From Leifsonia sp. ZF2019 (lineage in GTDB: Bacteria > Actinomycetota > Actinomycetes > Actinomycetales > Microbacteriaceae), in the NCBI RefSeq assembly GCF_019924635.1, contig NZ_CP065037.1, positions 3,906,001 to 3,970,000 on the forward strand: a stretch of DNA of 64,000 bases, in the 5' to 3' direction. Made by a program: the position numbers and the translations under genes. Below the pieces are notes generated by a model that was not told the origin of the DNA, searched no databases, and was given only the letters and a program-made list of their open reading frames with translations. Below, piece by piece: positions 52,712-61,962 of this stretch. Position 1 is the first letter of the stretch. Every line of letters begins with the position of its first letter.

Positions 52712-52745
52712 GGCGGCGGCCGCGGTTCGCCCCGCGGCCGCCGCC
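52712..52745 (-). terminator. Strong terminator after GH3 gene
   Basis: Perfect 14-bp inverted repeat (52712-52725 and 52732-52745) with 6-nt loop ttcgcc, starting 4 nt after the GH3 stop. Confidence 0.8.
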
Positions 52746-52749
52746 GGAC

Positions 52750-54522
52750 TCAGTAGCGCAGCCCGTGCCCGAACCGGAACAGCGGGTCGGCGGTGTCGAA
52801 CGGGACGTCGGGGCGGGCGGACTCGACCGCGGCCATCGAGCGGGGGAGGTCGAACGGCAGGCTGCCCTGCGGGGCGAATCGGCCGGTGACCACGTCGAGG
52901 AGGGCGTCGGCACTCGCGCCCCAGTTGACCGTGACGGCCGCGGCGGTCCCGACGAGGGGTTCGAGGATCGCGGGACGGTCGGCGAAGACGTCGACGATCA
53001 CGGGCGCGTGGGCGGCGAGGTCGCGGATGCGGTCGACGACCTCCGCGGGGAACTCGAGGGAGCCCGAGTGGAAGAGGCCCTCGAAGACCGTGGGGCGCTC
53101 CTCGTACGGGGCCTGGAGGCGGACGACGATGGCATCAGCCTCCTCCGGGGTCGCGACGACCTCACCATAGGCGGCGGCGCGCTCGGGGTCGATGCCCTCG
53201 ACGTACAGCCGCGGGGCGCCCCGGAGAGGAAGCAGGGGCGCGCCGGCGGCGCCGTTGGTGAGCAGGGTGATGGAGGCACGCTGCGCCCATTCCCCTGCCG
53301 CGACGAACGCGTCGCTGCCCACGATCGCATCGGCGGCCTCGAGGTCGACGAGCGCATCCTCGAAGAGGCCGAGCTCGAACTTCTCGCGGAGGATGCGCCG
53401 CGCCGACTCGTCGAGGCGGCGCTCGGGCACGTCGCCGCTCTCCACCAGCTCGATGAGCAGCTCGGGGCAGGCCTCGCCGCCGAACTGGTCGGCCCCGGCG
53501 TCCAGGACCTTCTTCATCCGCTCGCGCGGGCTCAGGTGCTCCACGCCCCACGCACGGGCCGGGAACGGCTGGCCGAAGATCTCGGCATCGGTCAGGAGGC
53601 CCCAGTCGGTGCACACGAGACCGTCGAACCCGAAGCGCTCGCGCAGCAGGCCGGTGATGACGGACTTGTTGAAGCCGAAGCCGACCTCCTCGTAGTCGGT
53701 GCCGACCGGCATGCCGTAGTAGGGCATCATCTGGCGGGTGCCCGCCTCGATGAGCGCCTCGAACGGCGCGAGGTGCAGCTCGAAGGCGCCGCCGGGGTAG
53801 ACCTGCTCGCGGCCGTGGGCGAAGTGCGGGTCTTCGCCGTCCTTCTGCGGGCCGCCGCCGGGGAAGTGCTTGGTCATGGTGGAGACGGATCCAGGCCCGA
53901 ACGAGGCACCCTGGAAGCCGCGGACATAGGCGGCACCGAGCCGCGAGGTCAGCTCCGCGTCCTCACCGAAGGTCGCGACCTGCCGCGACCAGCGCGGCTC
54001 CGTCGCGAGGTCGACCTGCGGATGCAGCGCCACACGCAGCCCCACGGCCGTGTACTCCTGCCGTGCGATGTCGGCGAACCGCTCGACGACGCCCTCGTCG
54101 CGGATGGCCGCGAGACCGAGGGGCTCTGGCCACTGCGAGAACGGCCCGGCGAGCATCGCGGTGCCGGGGTTGTCGGTGAAGGAGTGCCGGGGGTCGGTCG
54201 AGAGGGTCACCGGGATGCCGAGACGGGTGGAGGCGGCGAGCCGCTGGAGTGCGTTGTGCCACTCCGCGATCTCGCGGGCGGTGGAAGCGCCCCCGATGAG
54301 GTTGAAGTGCGACATCCGGCGGCGTTCCACGAAGTCGACCGCCGACGGGGTCGAGAACACCGGGTTCGGCTCGGTGAGCTCGCCCATCCCGATCATCGTG
54401 TGGAAGAACAATCCGGCCTTCTCATCGAGGGTCATCTCGCTCAGCAGCAGCTCGACGCGCTCCGCGACCGGCAGCTCGGGGTCGAGCCAGGGGCGGGCGG
54501 TGACGGTGTCGGTGGCGGTCAT
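52750..54522 (-). CDS. GH3-family glycoside hydrolase
   Basis: The protein has 590 residues with no signal peptide. ATG 54522 overlaps the transporter stop in ATGA. The GH3 barrel has MTLDEKAGLFFHTM, HFPGGGPQKDGEDPHFAHG (the conserved KHFPG-type block) and GLVCTDWGLLTDAE with the nucleophile Asp. The second domain ends with PDVPFDTADPLFRFGHGLRY, the typical FGHGL close. Likely a cytoplasmic beta-glucosidase or beta-xylosidase acting on a sugar imported by the coupled transporter. Specificity not readable. Confidence 0.93.
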   Translation of the reverse strand: MTATDTVTARPWLDPELPVAERVELLLSEMTLDEKAGLFFHTMIGMGELTEPNPVFSTPSAVDFVERRRMSHFNLIGGASTAREIAEWHNALQRLAASTRLGIPVTLSTDPRHSFTDNPGTAMLAGPFSQWPEPLGLAAIRDEGVVERFADIARQEYTAVGLRVALHPQVDLATEPRWSRQVATFGEDAELTSRLGAAYVRGFQGASFGPGSVSTMTKHFPGGGPQKDGEDPHFAHGREQVYPGGAFELHLAPFEALIEAGTRQMMPYYGMPVGTDYEEVGFGFNKSVITGLLRERFGFDGLVCTDWGLLTDAEIFGQPFPARAWGVEHLSPRERMKKVLDAGADQFGGEACPELLIELVESGDVPERRLDESARRILREKFELGLFEDALVDLEAADAIVGSDAFVAAGEWAQRASITLLTNGAAGAPLLPLRGAPRLYVEGIDPERAAAYGEVVATPEEADAIVVRLQAPYEERPTVFEGLFHSGSLEFPAEVVDRIRDLAAHAPVIVDVFADRPAILEPLVGTAAAVTVNWGASADALLDVVTGRFAPQGSLPFDLPRSMAAVESARPDVPFDTADPLFRFGHGLRY

Positions 54523-55823
54523 TTCACTCCTTTGATCCGGTAGACGAGCACGGCGCCGAGCAGGGCGACGACGGCGCCGAAGAGGTACCACACCGAGTAC
54601 CCGCCGATGGCGGTCGCCGATCCCAGCGCGATGATGGACGGCGCGATGGCCGGGGCGATCGACTGCGGGAGCGCGTTGGCGATGTTGAGCACCCCGAGAT
54701 CCTTCGCCGTGTCGTCTGCGTTGGGCAGCACCTGGGTGGCGAGCGCGAGGTCGACGGAGAAGAAGGAGCCCGCCCCGAGGCCGATGACCGCCTGCGCCAC
54801 GACCACGACGGCGACACTGGGCGCGAAGGCCAGGATCACCAGGCCGACGACCATGATCAGCCCGGCGATGGCGACGAACGGCCGGCGCTTGCCGAGCTTG
54901 TCGGAGAGGTAGCCGCCGATCGGGCTGGAGATGACCATCGCGACGGTCGAAGCCAGGTTGGCGAGGAGGATGGTGGAGATCGCCGCCTGCTCGTCGAGCT
55001 GGAACTTCTGCGTGAGGTAGAAGGGCAGGAAGGTGGCGATGCCGGCGTAGCCGAACATCACGAAGAACTTGGTCAGCCAGGTCCAGCCGAAGTCGGGGTG
55101 CTTGACCGGGTTGAAGACGAACGACCCGAAGAACTGCCCGATGGTGAAACGCTGTCGCGGCTTCTCCGTCAGCCGCCGGTCCTTCAGCACCGCGACGAAG
55201 AACACCGCCACGAGGAGCGCGAGCAGGGCGGGGACGAGGAACCGCAGCAGATCGTCGGAGATGAAGTTGATGATGAAGCTGCCGGCGAGGATGGCGAGCG
55301 GAGTGGTGATGCCGACGATCCCCGAGACCCTGCCGCGGCTGGCCGCGGGCACCTGGTCCGGCAGCGTCGCGTTGGCCGCGGCGAGCACGGCGTTCAGCGA
55401 CGCCTGCGCCAGGCACCAGCCGATCAGGACGACCCAGATGGAGGTGGCGGAACCGACCAGGACGAAGGCGCCGACCCCCACGACGGCACCGCCGAGGATC
55501 CACGGGCGACGCATCCCGAACCGCGAGGTCGTGCGGTCGGAGAGACGACCGGCGAGCGGGTTCGCGATGAGCGCGAACAACGCGCCGACCCCCAGGATGA
55601 GGCCGAGCTGTGCGGTGGCCTCCTCCGTGGACGCGCTCAGGTGCTCGACCTTGAACGCCATCGAGACGAGCACGGGGGTGAGCAGCGCGAGCAGGACGCC
55701 GAAGTTCACCACGGCGAGGCCCGGGGTGTAGCCCCGAGGGGTGCGGGAGGGGGTCGTTCCGGGTGCCTTGATCCCTGTCGTACCCGTGTACGCGGCAGCC
55801 GCCGCGGGTGACATCTCTGTCAT
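54519..55823 (-). CDS. MFS sugar transporter
   Basis: The protein has 434 residues and 12 predicted membrane helices. The inter-helix motif NPLAGRLSDRTTSRFGMRRPWILGG is like those of the sugar:cation/GPH-type branch, and SPIGGYLSDKLGKRRPF is its second-half copy. ATG 55823 has AAAGGA upstream. It is coupled to the GH3 gene, so it probably imports a beta-linked disaccharide or glycoside. Divergent from the double TetR regulator. Confidence 0.9.
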   Translation of the reverse strand: MTEMSPAAAAAYTGTTGIKAPGTTPSRTPRGYTPGLAVVNFGVLLALLTPVLVSMAFKVEHLSASTEEATAQLGLILGVGALFALIANPLAGRLSDRTTSRFGMRRPWILGGAVVGVGAFVLVGSATSIWVVLIGWCLAQASLNAVLAAANATLPDQVPAASRGRVSGIVGITTPLAILAGSFIINFISDDLLRFLVPALLALLVAVFFVAVLKDRRLTEKPRQRFTIGQFFGSFVFNPVKHPDFGWTWLTKFFVMFGYAGIATFLPFYLTQKFQLDEQAAISTILLANLASTVAMVISSPIGGYLSDKLGKRRPFVAIAGLIMVVGLVILAFAPSVAVVVVAQAVIGLGAGSFFSVDLALATQVLPNADDTAKDLGVLNIANALPQSIAPAIAPSIIALGSATAIGGYSVWYLFGAVVALLGAVLVYRIKGVK

Positions 55824-55904
55824 TGTCGAGTCCTTTCGAGTCGTCCGCCTTGACGATGCGGGTCAGCATATCCCACAAAACGACCGTGTGGTAACTGAAT
55901 TCCG

Positions 55905-55914
55905 ACCGATCGGT
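55905..55914. promoter_or_regulatory. TetR-type operator
   Basis: Perfect palindrome accgatcggt, within gaccgatcggtaac, between the divergent transporter and double-TetR starts. A second ggtaac lies 23 nt to the left. This is a typical TetR-family core. Confidence 0.6.
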
Positions 55915-55945
55915 AACGCGGCTACGATGGGCTCCGGAGGTGCGT

Positions 55946-57211
55946 GTGACGTCTGTGATCGATGGGAGCCGGTTCGCGCGCGCCGCGGCGACCAGACAGG
56001 CGATCGTCGAAGCCGCGACCGCGCTGTTCGCCGAGCAGGGCTTCCGCGCCGTGTCCCTGCGCGAGATCGCAGCGCGTGCCGGCATCTCGCACCCCGCACT
56101 GCTCAAGCACTTCTCGGGGCGGGAGGAGCTGCTCGCCGAGGTGGCCAGACGGATCGACGACGGACTGTGCCACGGGGCGCCGGGTGCCGCGACCGACGAC
56201 GGCCTGCCGTTCGCCGCACAGGCGAGCGCCCCGTCCGCCGCACCGGAAGCGGTGCGCTTCTTCGCCGCGCTGACCGGCGAGGCGTCCGCGACATCCCACC
56301 CGCTGCACGCCGTGATGCGGGAGCGCGTCGCCCGCGTCCGCGCGGAGCGACAGGGCGTGCTCGAGCGCGCGTCGGCGTCGGGCGCACTGGGCGAGGGACG
56401 CGATCCTGCCGACGAGGCGACCCGCCTGACGGCGGCCTGGGCGGGCCTCCACCTCGTGGAGCAGTACGTGCCGGAGCGTGTCGACAGCGCCTCCCGGATC
56501 GCCGCGCACGAGCGCCTCCTGGCCGACCCGCCGGGGCGACGCGATCCCGGGGACGAGCGCGGGGACGGCGCCTCGCCACCCGCGCGCCCTCTCCCCCCAC
56601 TGGTGACGGAGGACGCCTCTCCCGTCGCGCCGGGCTACCGCGCCGGCCGTCAGCGTCGTGCGAAGATCGTGGCCGACGCCACCGCCCTCTTCGCCCGCGA
56701 AGGGTACGGCGACACCAGCCTGCTCGACATCGCGCAGCGGGTCGGCGTCTCCAAGTCGGCGATCTACCACCACTTCCCCGCGAAGGACGCCCTGCTTCAC
56801 GAAGTGCTCCGCGAGCGCGACCGGCGCATCGACGGGGTCGTGGAGGCTTCTCCCGCGCTCTCGGCGGCGGACACCCTCCGCGGCTTGGCCGACGGTGCGG
56901 CACGCAACGAGACCGAGCAGCCGGGCCTCATCGAGCTCTACGCGGTCATCTCGTCCGAAGCGACCCCGCTGGGCCACGCGGCGCACGGCTACTTCGAGCA
57001 GCGGTTCGCGCGCGCGCTCGACGGGTTCACCCGGATGTTCCAGGACGCCGCGGCCGCCGGCGACCTCCCCGCCCACCGCGACCCCGAGCACGAGGCGTGC
57101 TGGCTGCTCGCCCTGTGGGACGGCTTGCAGTACGAGTGGCTGTACGACCCGGAGAGCGTCGACGTGCCGGGCCAGCTGCGCGCCCACCTGGCGGACGTGC
57201 TCCCCGCGTAG
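55946..57211 (+). CDS. Tandem TetR regulator with two DNA-binding domains
   Basis: The protein has 421 residues, about twice a TetR monomer. GTG 55946 has GGAGG 5 nt upstream. Two full helix-turn-helix domains are present: TRQAIVEAATALFAEQGFRAVSLREIAARAGISHPALLKHF (first 45 residues) and, near 230-275, RAKIVADATALFAREGYGDTSLLDIAQRVGVSKSAIYHHF. Each is followed by its own ligand-type helical domain. The halves are joined by a Pro/Asp/Arg-rich linker (about 195-220). A single chain could act as a pseudo-dimer or bind two sites. Divergent from the MFS/GH3 operon, which it probably represses. Confidence 0.92.
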   Translation: MTSVIDGSRFARAAATRQAIVEAATALFAEQGFRAVSLREIAARAGISHPALLKHFSGREELLAEVARRIDDGLCHGAPGAATDDGLPFAAQASAPSAAPEAVRFFAALTGEASATSHPLHAVMRERVARVRAERQGVLERASASGALGEGRDPADEATRLTAAWAGLHLVEQYVPERVDSASRIAAHERLLADPPGRRDPGDERGDGASPPARPLPPLVTEDASPVAPGYRAGRQRRAKIVADATALFAREGYGDTSLLDIAQRVGVSKSAIYHHFPAKDALLHEVLRERDRRIDGVVEASPALSAADTLRGLADGAARNETEQPGLIELYAVISSEATPLGHAAHGYFEQRFARALDGFTRMFQDAAAAGDLPAHRDPEHEACWLLALWDGLQYEWLYDPESVDVPGQLRAHLADVLPA

Positions 57212-57266
57212 CCGGCCCGGCAGCGGGCGCGCAGATCTGGTCCAAATGTCTGAGCCGGCGTTAGAC

Positions 57267-58055
57267 TCAGCGCGCCGACGCGGCCGGGGCGCCGAGGAAG
57301 TCCCCGATGATCGCCGAGATCAGCGCCGGTCGCTCGGCGAGCAGGCCGTGCGTCGCACCCGGCACGATCGCGAGCTGAGCGCCGGGGATCGACGCGGCGA
57401 TCAGGATGCTGTGGTCGGGACGGATCGTGTCGCGGTCCCCCGACATGACCAGCGTCCGTGCGGTGATCCCACGGAGGTCGGCCGGGTCGATGTGCGGCTC
57501 CGACGTCCAGAGCCGGAAGAGCTTGGCGAGCACGACGTCGGCGTGCTCCGGGCCGTCGGGCGAGAGCCGGTCGTAGTGCAGGCGTTCCACATCCGGCTCC
57601 TGCTCGGCGGCATCGGTCGCGTGCGCGGGATCCCCGAGCGGCTGGAGCACGAGCGCCCCTGCCGCCTCGTGCGAGCGGGTGAAGGCGGACGGATCGAGGT
57701 TCGCACTGATCGCGACCAGCGACCGCACCCGCTCGGGATGCCGCATCGCGAGCAGCAGCCCGAGAATGGCGCCGTCGCTGTATCCGACCACGTCGACGCT
57801 CGGAAGGTCGTGTGCGTCGAGATAGGCGAGCACCTGCTCGAGCCCGCGCTCGTAGCTGTACTCGCCCGCCTCGTCCGCGCTCCGGCCGTGCCCGGGCCGC
57901 TCGAACGCGTAGACGCGGCGGGCGGCGGCGAGCGCCTCCCCCTGCTCACGCAGCGACTCGAGCGAGCAGAACCCGCCGTGCAGCAGGAGCAGGGGATCAC
58001 CGGCGCCGGCGACCTCCTCGTAGACGTCGATGCCGGCGATGCGGAGGTAGGGCAT
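57267..58055 (-). CDS. Alpha/beta-hydrolase fold protein
   Basis: The protein has 262 residues. LLLLHGGFCSLESL forms the oxyanion region, VVGYSDGAILGL the nucleophile elbow (Ser), MSGDRDTIRPDHS the acid Asp, and PGATHGLLAERP the catalytic His. The substrate is unknown; it could be an esterase, epoxide hydrolase-like or aminopeptidase-type enzyme. It has its own promoter and converges on the regulator gene. Confidence 0.9.
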   Translation of the reverse strand: MPYLRIAGIDVYEEVAGAGDPLLLLHGGFCSLESLREQGEALAAARRVYAFERPGHGRSADEAGEYSYERGLEQVLAYLDAHDLPSVDVVGYSDGAILGLLLAMRHPERVRSLVAISANLDPSAFTRSHEAAGALVLQPLGDPAHATDAAEQEPDVERLHYDRLSPDGPEHADVVLAKLFRLWTSEPHIDPADLRGITARTLVMSGDRDTIRPDHSILIAASIPGAQLAIVPGATHGLLAERPALISAIIGDFLGAPAASAR

Positions 58056-58183
58056 GGGGTCAGCTTAGGGCGCGGACACGGACCGGCGCGGGCTGCACGT
58101 CAACCCCGTTCACAGGGCCGTATCGGCCGCCTACCGTCCACCGGAGATCGAATTCCCCATCGAACGAGAAGGAGCAGGCAGTC

Positions 58184-58771
58184 ATGGCCACTACCGCGAA
58201 GAAGACGTCGAAGGCCGGCAGCAGCACGTCCGCGGCATCCCCGCGCACCGCACGCGTGCGCGGCGAGTCGGCGGGCGAGCACACCACCCGCCGAGAGAAC
58301 GCGGAGCACGGCTTCACCGCATCCGCCTCTCTCGCAGCCGACCTGCAGCGCGTGCACGTCGACCTGATCGAGCTGCACCTGCAGGGCAAGCAGGCGCACT
58401 GGAACATCGTGGGCCGCAACTTCCGCGACCTGCATCTGCAGCTCGATGAGATCGTCGACGCGGCGCGCGAGTTCAGCGACGACATCGGTGAGCGCCTCCG
58501 CGCCCTCCACGCCACGCCGGACGGCCGCTCGCGCACCGTCGCGGAGACGACCTCCCTCGACGAGTTCCCCAACGGCGAGATCGACACCGCGGAGGCCGTG
58601 GACCTCATCACCGACCGCCTCGAGTCGGTGGTGCGCACCATGCGCTCGGTGCACGACGATGTCGACGAGGCCGACCCCACGTCCGCCGACATCCTGCACG
58701 CGATCATCGAGCGGCTGGAGCAGCTGGCCTGGATGGTCAGCGCGGAGAACCGGACGCCGGCCGGGCGCTGA
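58184..58771 (+). CDS. dps: Dps-family ferritin-like protein with basic N-terminal tail
   Basis: The protein has 195 residues. ATG 58184 has AAGGAG 9 nt upstream. The ferroxidase motif reads GKQAHWNIVGRNFRDLHLQLDEIVDAAREFSDDIGERL, with the second-subunit Asp/Glu in that stretch; the C-terminal helix ends with AWMVSAENR. The first 45 residues, Lys/Arg/Ser/Ala-rich (TAKKTSKAGSSTS), are a likely DNA-binding tail. It binds iron, detoxifies peroxide and may compact DNA in stationary phase. It ends 4 nt from the convergent glycosyltransferase gene. Confidence 0.93.
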   Translation: MATTAKKTSKAGSSTSAASPRTARVRGESAGEHTTRRENAEHGFTASASLAADLQRVHVDLIELHLQGKQAHWNIVGRNFRDLHLQLDEIVDAAREFSDDIGERLRALHATPDGRSRTVAETTSLDEFPNGEIDTAEAVDLITDRLESVVRTMRSVHDDVDEADPTSADILHAIIERLEQLAWMVSAENRTPAGR

Positions 58772-58775
58772 GCGC

Positions 58776-59450
58776 TCAGGACGCCATTTCACGCAGATAG
58801 GCCGCGTAGCCGTCGGGCGCCCGCCCCTCCAGCCGCGCGGAGGTGACCACCGGGTGCCGCTCGCTCTCCGCGATGCGGTACCCGGCGGCGCGGATCCGCG
58901 CCACGAGGTCGACGTCTTCGCCGACGGTGAGCGCGGGAACGCCGCCGACGGCGAGGTAGGCGTTCGCCCGCACGCCCAGATTCGCGCCGTGCACATGGCC
59001 GAGAGTCGCGCCGGGCGGATGCGTCCGCAGCCACACTCCGCGCCGCGCCTGGTCGAGGTCGTCGAGGCGCGGCACGACCGCGCCGACGAAGGCATCGGCC
59101 TGGGCGGCCGCCGAGAGATGAGCGCGCAGCCAGGGTGCCGGGACGGCGGTGTCGGCATCCGTGAACGCGATCCAGGTGCGTTCGGGGTCGCCCCCGGAGA
59201 GCCGGAGCCCGGCCGTCGCGGCGGCGTCGCGGGCGCGGCCGACGTTGCCGTAGTCGCGCTCGATCGTCACGACCTCCGGGTACTGCCGGGCGATGGCCGC
59301 GGAACGATCGCCGCACGAATCGAGGACGAGCACGACGGTCGACGGCACGGCGGACGCCTCGCAGGCGTCCAGCACCGATTCCAGGCAGGAGTCGAGCGTC
59401 ACCTCCTCGTCCCGTGCCGGGATCGCGACCACGATGTGCTCGATGGTCAC
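58776..59450 (-). CDS. Family-2-type glycosyltransferase
   Basis: The protein has 224 residues. GTG 59450 overlaps the upstream stop in GTGA. HIVVAIPARDEEVTLDSCLESVLDACE is the nucleotide-sugar opening, WIAFTDADTAVPAPWL the DxD-like metal site, and LTVGEDVDLVARIR the acceptor ED block. It is shorter than most GT2 proteins, with no membrane helix. Last gene of a three-gene overlapping cassette, so it probably glycosylates the product of the PIG-L/methyltransferase protein. Confidence 0.9.
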   Translation of the reverse strand: MTIEHIVVAIPARDEEVTLDSCLESVLDACEASAVPSTVVLVLDSCGDRSAAIARQYPEVVTIERDYGNVGRARDAAATAGLRLSGGDPERTWIAFTDADTAVPAPWLRAHLSAAAQADAFVGAVVPRLDDLDQARRGVWLRTHPPGATLGHVHGANLGVRANAYLAVGGVPALTVGEDVDLVARIRAAGYRIAESERHPVVTSARLEGRAPDGYAAYLREMAS

Positions 59451-60712
59451 GCGAAGACCTCCAGCCGGAAGTCGTTCTCGACGTGCTCGACGATCCGTTC
59501 CAGCCCGGAGCGCGTGGCGACGTGCTCGTGCGCCTGCCGCCCGGATTGGGCGAAGTCGTCGGCCCATCCCGTCCAGTGGCACAGGAGCAGATGGCCCCCG
59601 GGGCGCAGAGAACGGACGATCCGCTGCACGGTCGCCTCCCACTGGTCCGCCGCAAGGTAGTAGGCGACTTCGGAGACGACCACCAGATCGAAGTCTCCGG
59701 AGGGCCACTCGTCGGGGACGCGCATCCGGTGGACACGGACGTTCGGCAGAGCCGCCGCCCGCTCGGCGGCCAGCGTCACGGCGGAGGCCGCAGCGTCGAC
59801 GCCGACGAGCGCATCGCACCGCTCGGCCAGCGCGGCGGACAGTTCCCCGTTCGAGCATCCGATCTCCAAGGCCCTGCCGTACCGTTCGGACGGAAGAGCG
59901 GCAACGGTCATGGCGCGCTTCCGCCGCTCATACCAGCGGGTGCGCACCGACCACGGGTCCGCACTGTCGCGGTGCAGTCGCTCGAAGTGCTCGCGCGCAG
60001 GATCGCGCTGCGGCTCGATCAGCACTTCGCGGCCCTCGGCGGCCCGTTCGACGAACTCCGCCGACAGAACGCCCGACGGGTTGTGCGGCGAGTGCAGCTG
60101 ACTCGTGAAGGCGGCGAGCGCGGCCCTCTTCCGCCGCCGGGCCTCGGGTGTCGACGCGACCTGCGACACACGTCCCCACGGGAGGTCGTCCGGCGTGCCC
60201 CACTGCCAGAGCCAGATGGGGTAGAAGCGCAGGGTGTGACCGCGCATCCCGCACACCGCCGCCGCCTCGCGGCCGAGCGTGCGATGGTCCCCGTGGCGGT
60301 CGCCCGGCCAGGGGGCGAGCACGAGGCGGCGCGCACCCCCGTCGCCGGGGATCGCCGCCTCGAGGCCGCGCCGCAGGTCGTCCGATTCGTGCTTGAGACG
60401 GCCATCGCCTCGGCCGAGGGAGGCCGGGGCCGCGTCGAGGCCGAGGCGTTCGAGCGCGGTCGACAGTTCGTCGGCTCGGCCGGGGCTGTCGACGGTCGCC
60501 ACCACCACGTCCACGGGCAATCCCATCCCTGCGCAGAGCGCGAGCAGGCCGCCGACGCCGAGCGTCTCGTCGTCGGGGTGGGCGGCGAGCACCGTGACCG
60601 CGTCGAAACCCGCCAGCCACGTGGCGTCGGCCACCGGCACATCAGCCCATCTCTCAGCGGCCTCCCATTCTGCGAGCGACGTCTCCGTGACGAGCGGATC
60701 GAACGTCACCAT
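59447..60712 (-). CDS. PIG-L deacetylase fused to SAM-dependent methyltransferase
   Basis: The protein has 421 residues. The N-terminal PIG-L (LmbE) domain contains AAHPDDETLGVGG (zinc ligands His, Asp, Asp), and PWPGDRHGDHRTLGREA, the second zinc block with HGDH. The C-terminal half (about 215-421) has ALEIGCSNGELSAALAERC, the SAM motif I, and VVVSEVAYYLA. ATG 60712 overlaps the acyl-CoA dehydrogenase-like stop; GTG 60709 would give an exact GTGA overlap. PIG-L enzymes N-deacetylate amino sugars; the methyltransferase would then N- or O-methylate the same molecule. NodB/NodS-like logic, target unknown. Confidence 0.9.
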   Translation of the reverse strand: MVTFDPLVTETSLAEWEAAERWADVPVADATWLAGFDAVTVLAAHPDDETLGVGGLLALCAGMGLPVDVVVATVDSPGRADELSTALERLGLDAAPASLGRGDGRLKHESDDLRRGLEAAIPGDGGARRLVLAPWPGDRHGDHRTLGREAAAVCGMRGHTLRFYPIWLWQWGTPDDLPWGRVSQVASTPEARRRKRAALAAFTSQLHSPHNPSGVLSAEFVERAAEGREVLIEPQRDPAREHFERLHRDSADPWSVRTRWYERRKRAMTVAALPSERYGRALEIGCSNGELSAALAERCDALVGVDAAASAVTLAAERAAALPNVRVHRMRVPDEWPSGDFDLVVVSEVAYYLAADQWEATVQRIVRSLRPGGHLLLCHWTGWADDFAQSGRQAHEHVATRSGLERIVEHVENDFRLEVFA

Positions 60713-61782
60713 GCGAGATCGCCGTCGCCGAGATGGGCGGCCAGCGACGCGTCGTCCCGGCCCCGGTGGTACTGCGACACGTAGAGCTCGAGGTCGGCGC
60801 ACCGGCGCGCGAGGCCCTCGTCGAAGGCGAGCGCAGCCGGGCCGAGCACGTCGCGGGCCGCCGCGAGCGCGACCACGACGGCGTCGGCGACGATCCCGCG
60901 GACCGAGTGCGCGAGGGCCGCCAGGTCGGGCGCATCGTCCGCACGACCGTCCGCTGCGGCATCGATGCGCGCCGCGGCGTCCCGCACGGCGAGGCGTCCC
61001 GCCTCCAGCGCCCGGTGCAGCTCTCCGAGTCGGGCGGCTCCGAGCGCATCCTGCGGCCGGGCCCGCACGCGCTCCCGCAGGGCCGACGCGATCGGGAGGC
61101 AGCCACCCCACCAGCAGGCAGCGACACCGATCGCTCCCCAGCGGAAGCCCGGACGATCGAGATACCAGGCCGCGCCCCCGATCGGCGTCGCGGACGCCCG
61201 GTCGAACCGGAGCGGCCCGCTCACCACTTCGGCGAGGCCGCGGGCGACCCACGCCGCCGGCTCCGCCCGCACGGCGGGCGGGGTCAGCTCGACGGCGAAC
61301 ATCCGCGTCGCCCCGTCGAGGGTGGTGGCGGTGACGAGCCCGTGGGACAGCTCGCCGCCGAGCGAGCACCAGGCCTTGCGGCCGCTCAGCAGCCAGCGAC
61401 CGCCGTCCTCGACCGCCTGCACGGCCGCGCCAGGCGCCTCCGCCGCGAACACCCCCCACGTCGTGCCCTTCGCCGCGGACAGGTCGTTCCTGCCCGCCTC
61501 CGCCATGATCGCGACGGCGTCGACGTGGGGTTCGAGCACGCGGGCGGCCGTGAGGTCCGCCTCCGCGATCCGCGCCAGACGCCGGAACCGCTCGTCCGTC
61601 GATCCGCCGCCCGGCAGTGGTAGGAGGGTCTGCGGCTCGATCGCGCGCAGGGCCGCGAGCAGGGGGGCGACCCGGCCGCCCCACGCGCGCGCGGCGGCGA
61701 GATAGCGGTCGAAGCCCGGGCTCGACGGCTCGGCCGTGAGGTCGGGTGTTCCGGACGGACGAACGGGGGCGATGGACGTCAT
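60706..61782 (-). CDS. Acyl-CoA-dehydrogenase-like protein
   Basis: The protein has 358 residues. The layout is that of the acyl-CoA dehydrogenase superfamily: helical N-terminus (EADLTAARVLEPHVDAVAIMAEAG), beta middle with GTTWGVFAAEA, AVEDGGRWLLSGRKAWCSLGGELSHGLV and a C-terminal helical bundle (LHRALEAGRLAVRDAAARID, then ADAVVVALAAARDVLGPAAL). The usual catalytic Glu could not be identified and the fold is shorter than typical, so it may oxidise an unusual substrate, for instance a carrier-linked or sugar-linked acyl group. First gene of the cassette. Confidence 0.85.
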   Translation of the reverse strand: MTSIAPVRPSGTPDLTAEPSSPGFDRYLAAARAWGGRVAPLLAALRAIEPQTLLPLPGGGSTDERFRRLARIAEADLTAARVLEPHVDAVAIMAEAGRNDLSAAKGTTWGVFAAEAPGAAVQAVEDGGRWLLSGRKAWCSLGGELSHGLVTATTLDGATRMFAVELTPPAVRAEPAAWVARGLAEVVSGPLRFDRASATPIGGAAWYLDRPGFRWGAIGVAACWWGGCLPIASALRERVRARPQDALGAARLGELHRALEAGRLAVRDAAARIDAAADGRADDAPDLAALAHSVRGIVADAVVVALAAARDVLGPAALAFDEGLARRCADLELYVSQYHRGRDDASLAAHLGDGDLAW

Positions 61783-61962
61783 GGCACCCACCGTCGGGTG
61801 GCACCGGCACGCCGTCAACCCCCTTGAGGGCGCCGCCACGAGGTGCGGTCGTCACGGCGCGTATACAACGACGACTCGGGCCGCCGGTCAAGCCCTTGCC
61901 CATCGAGCGCCCGAGGCATTCGATCACAGCACAGGAGCCGAAACGACAGAAGGGATGGATCG

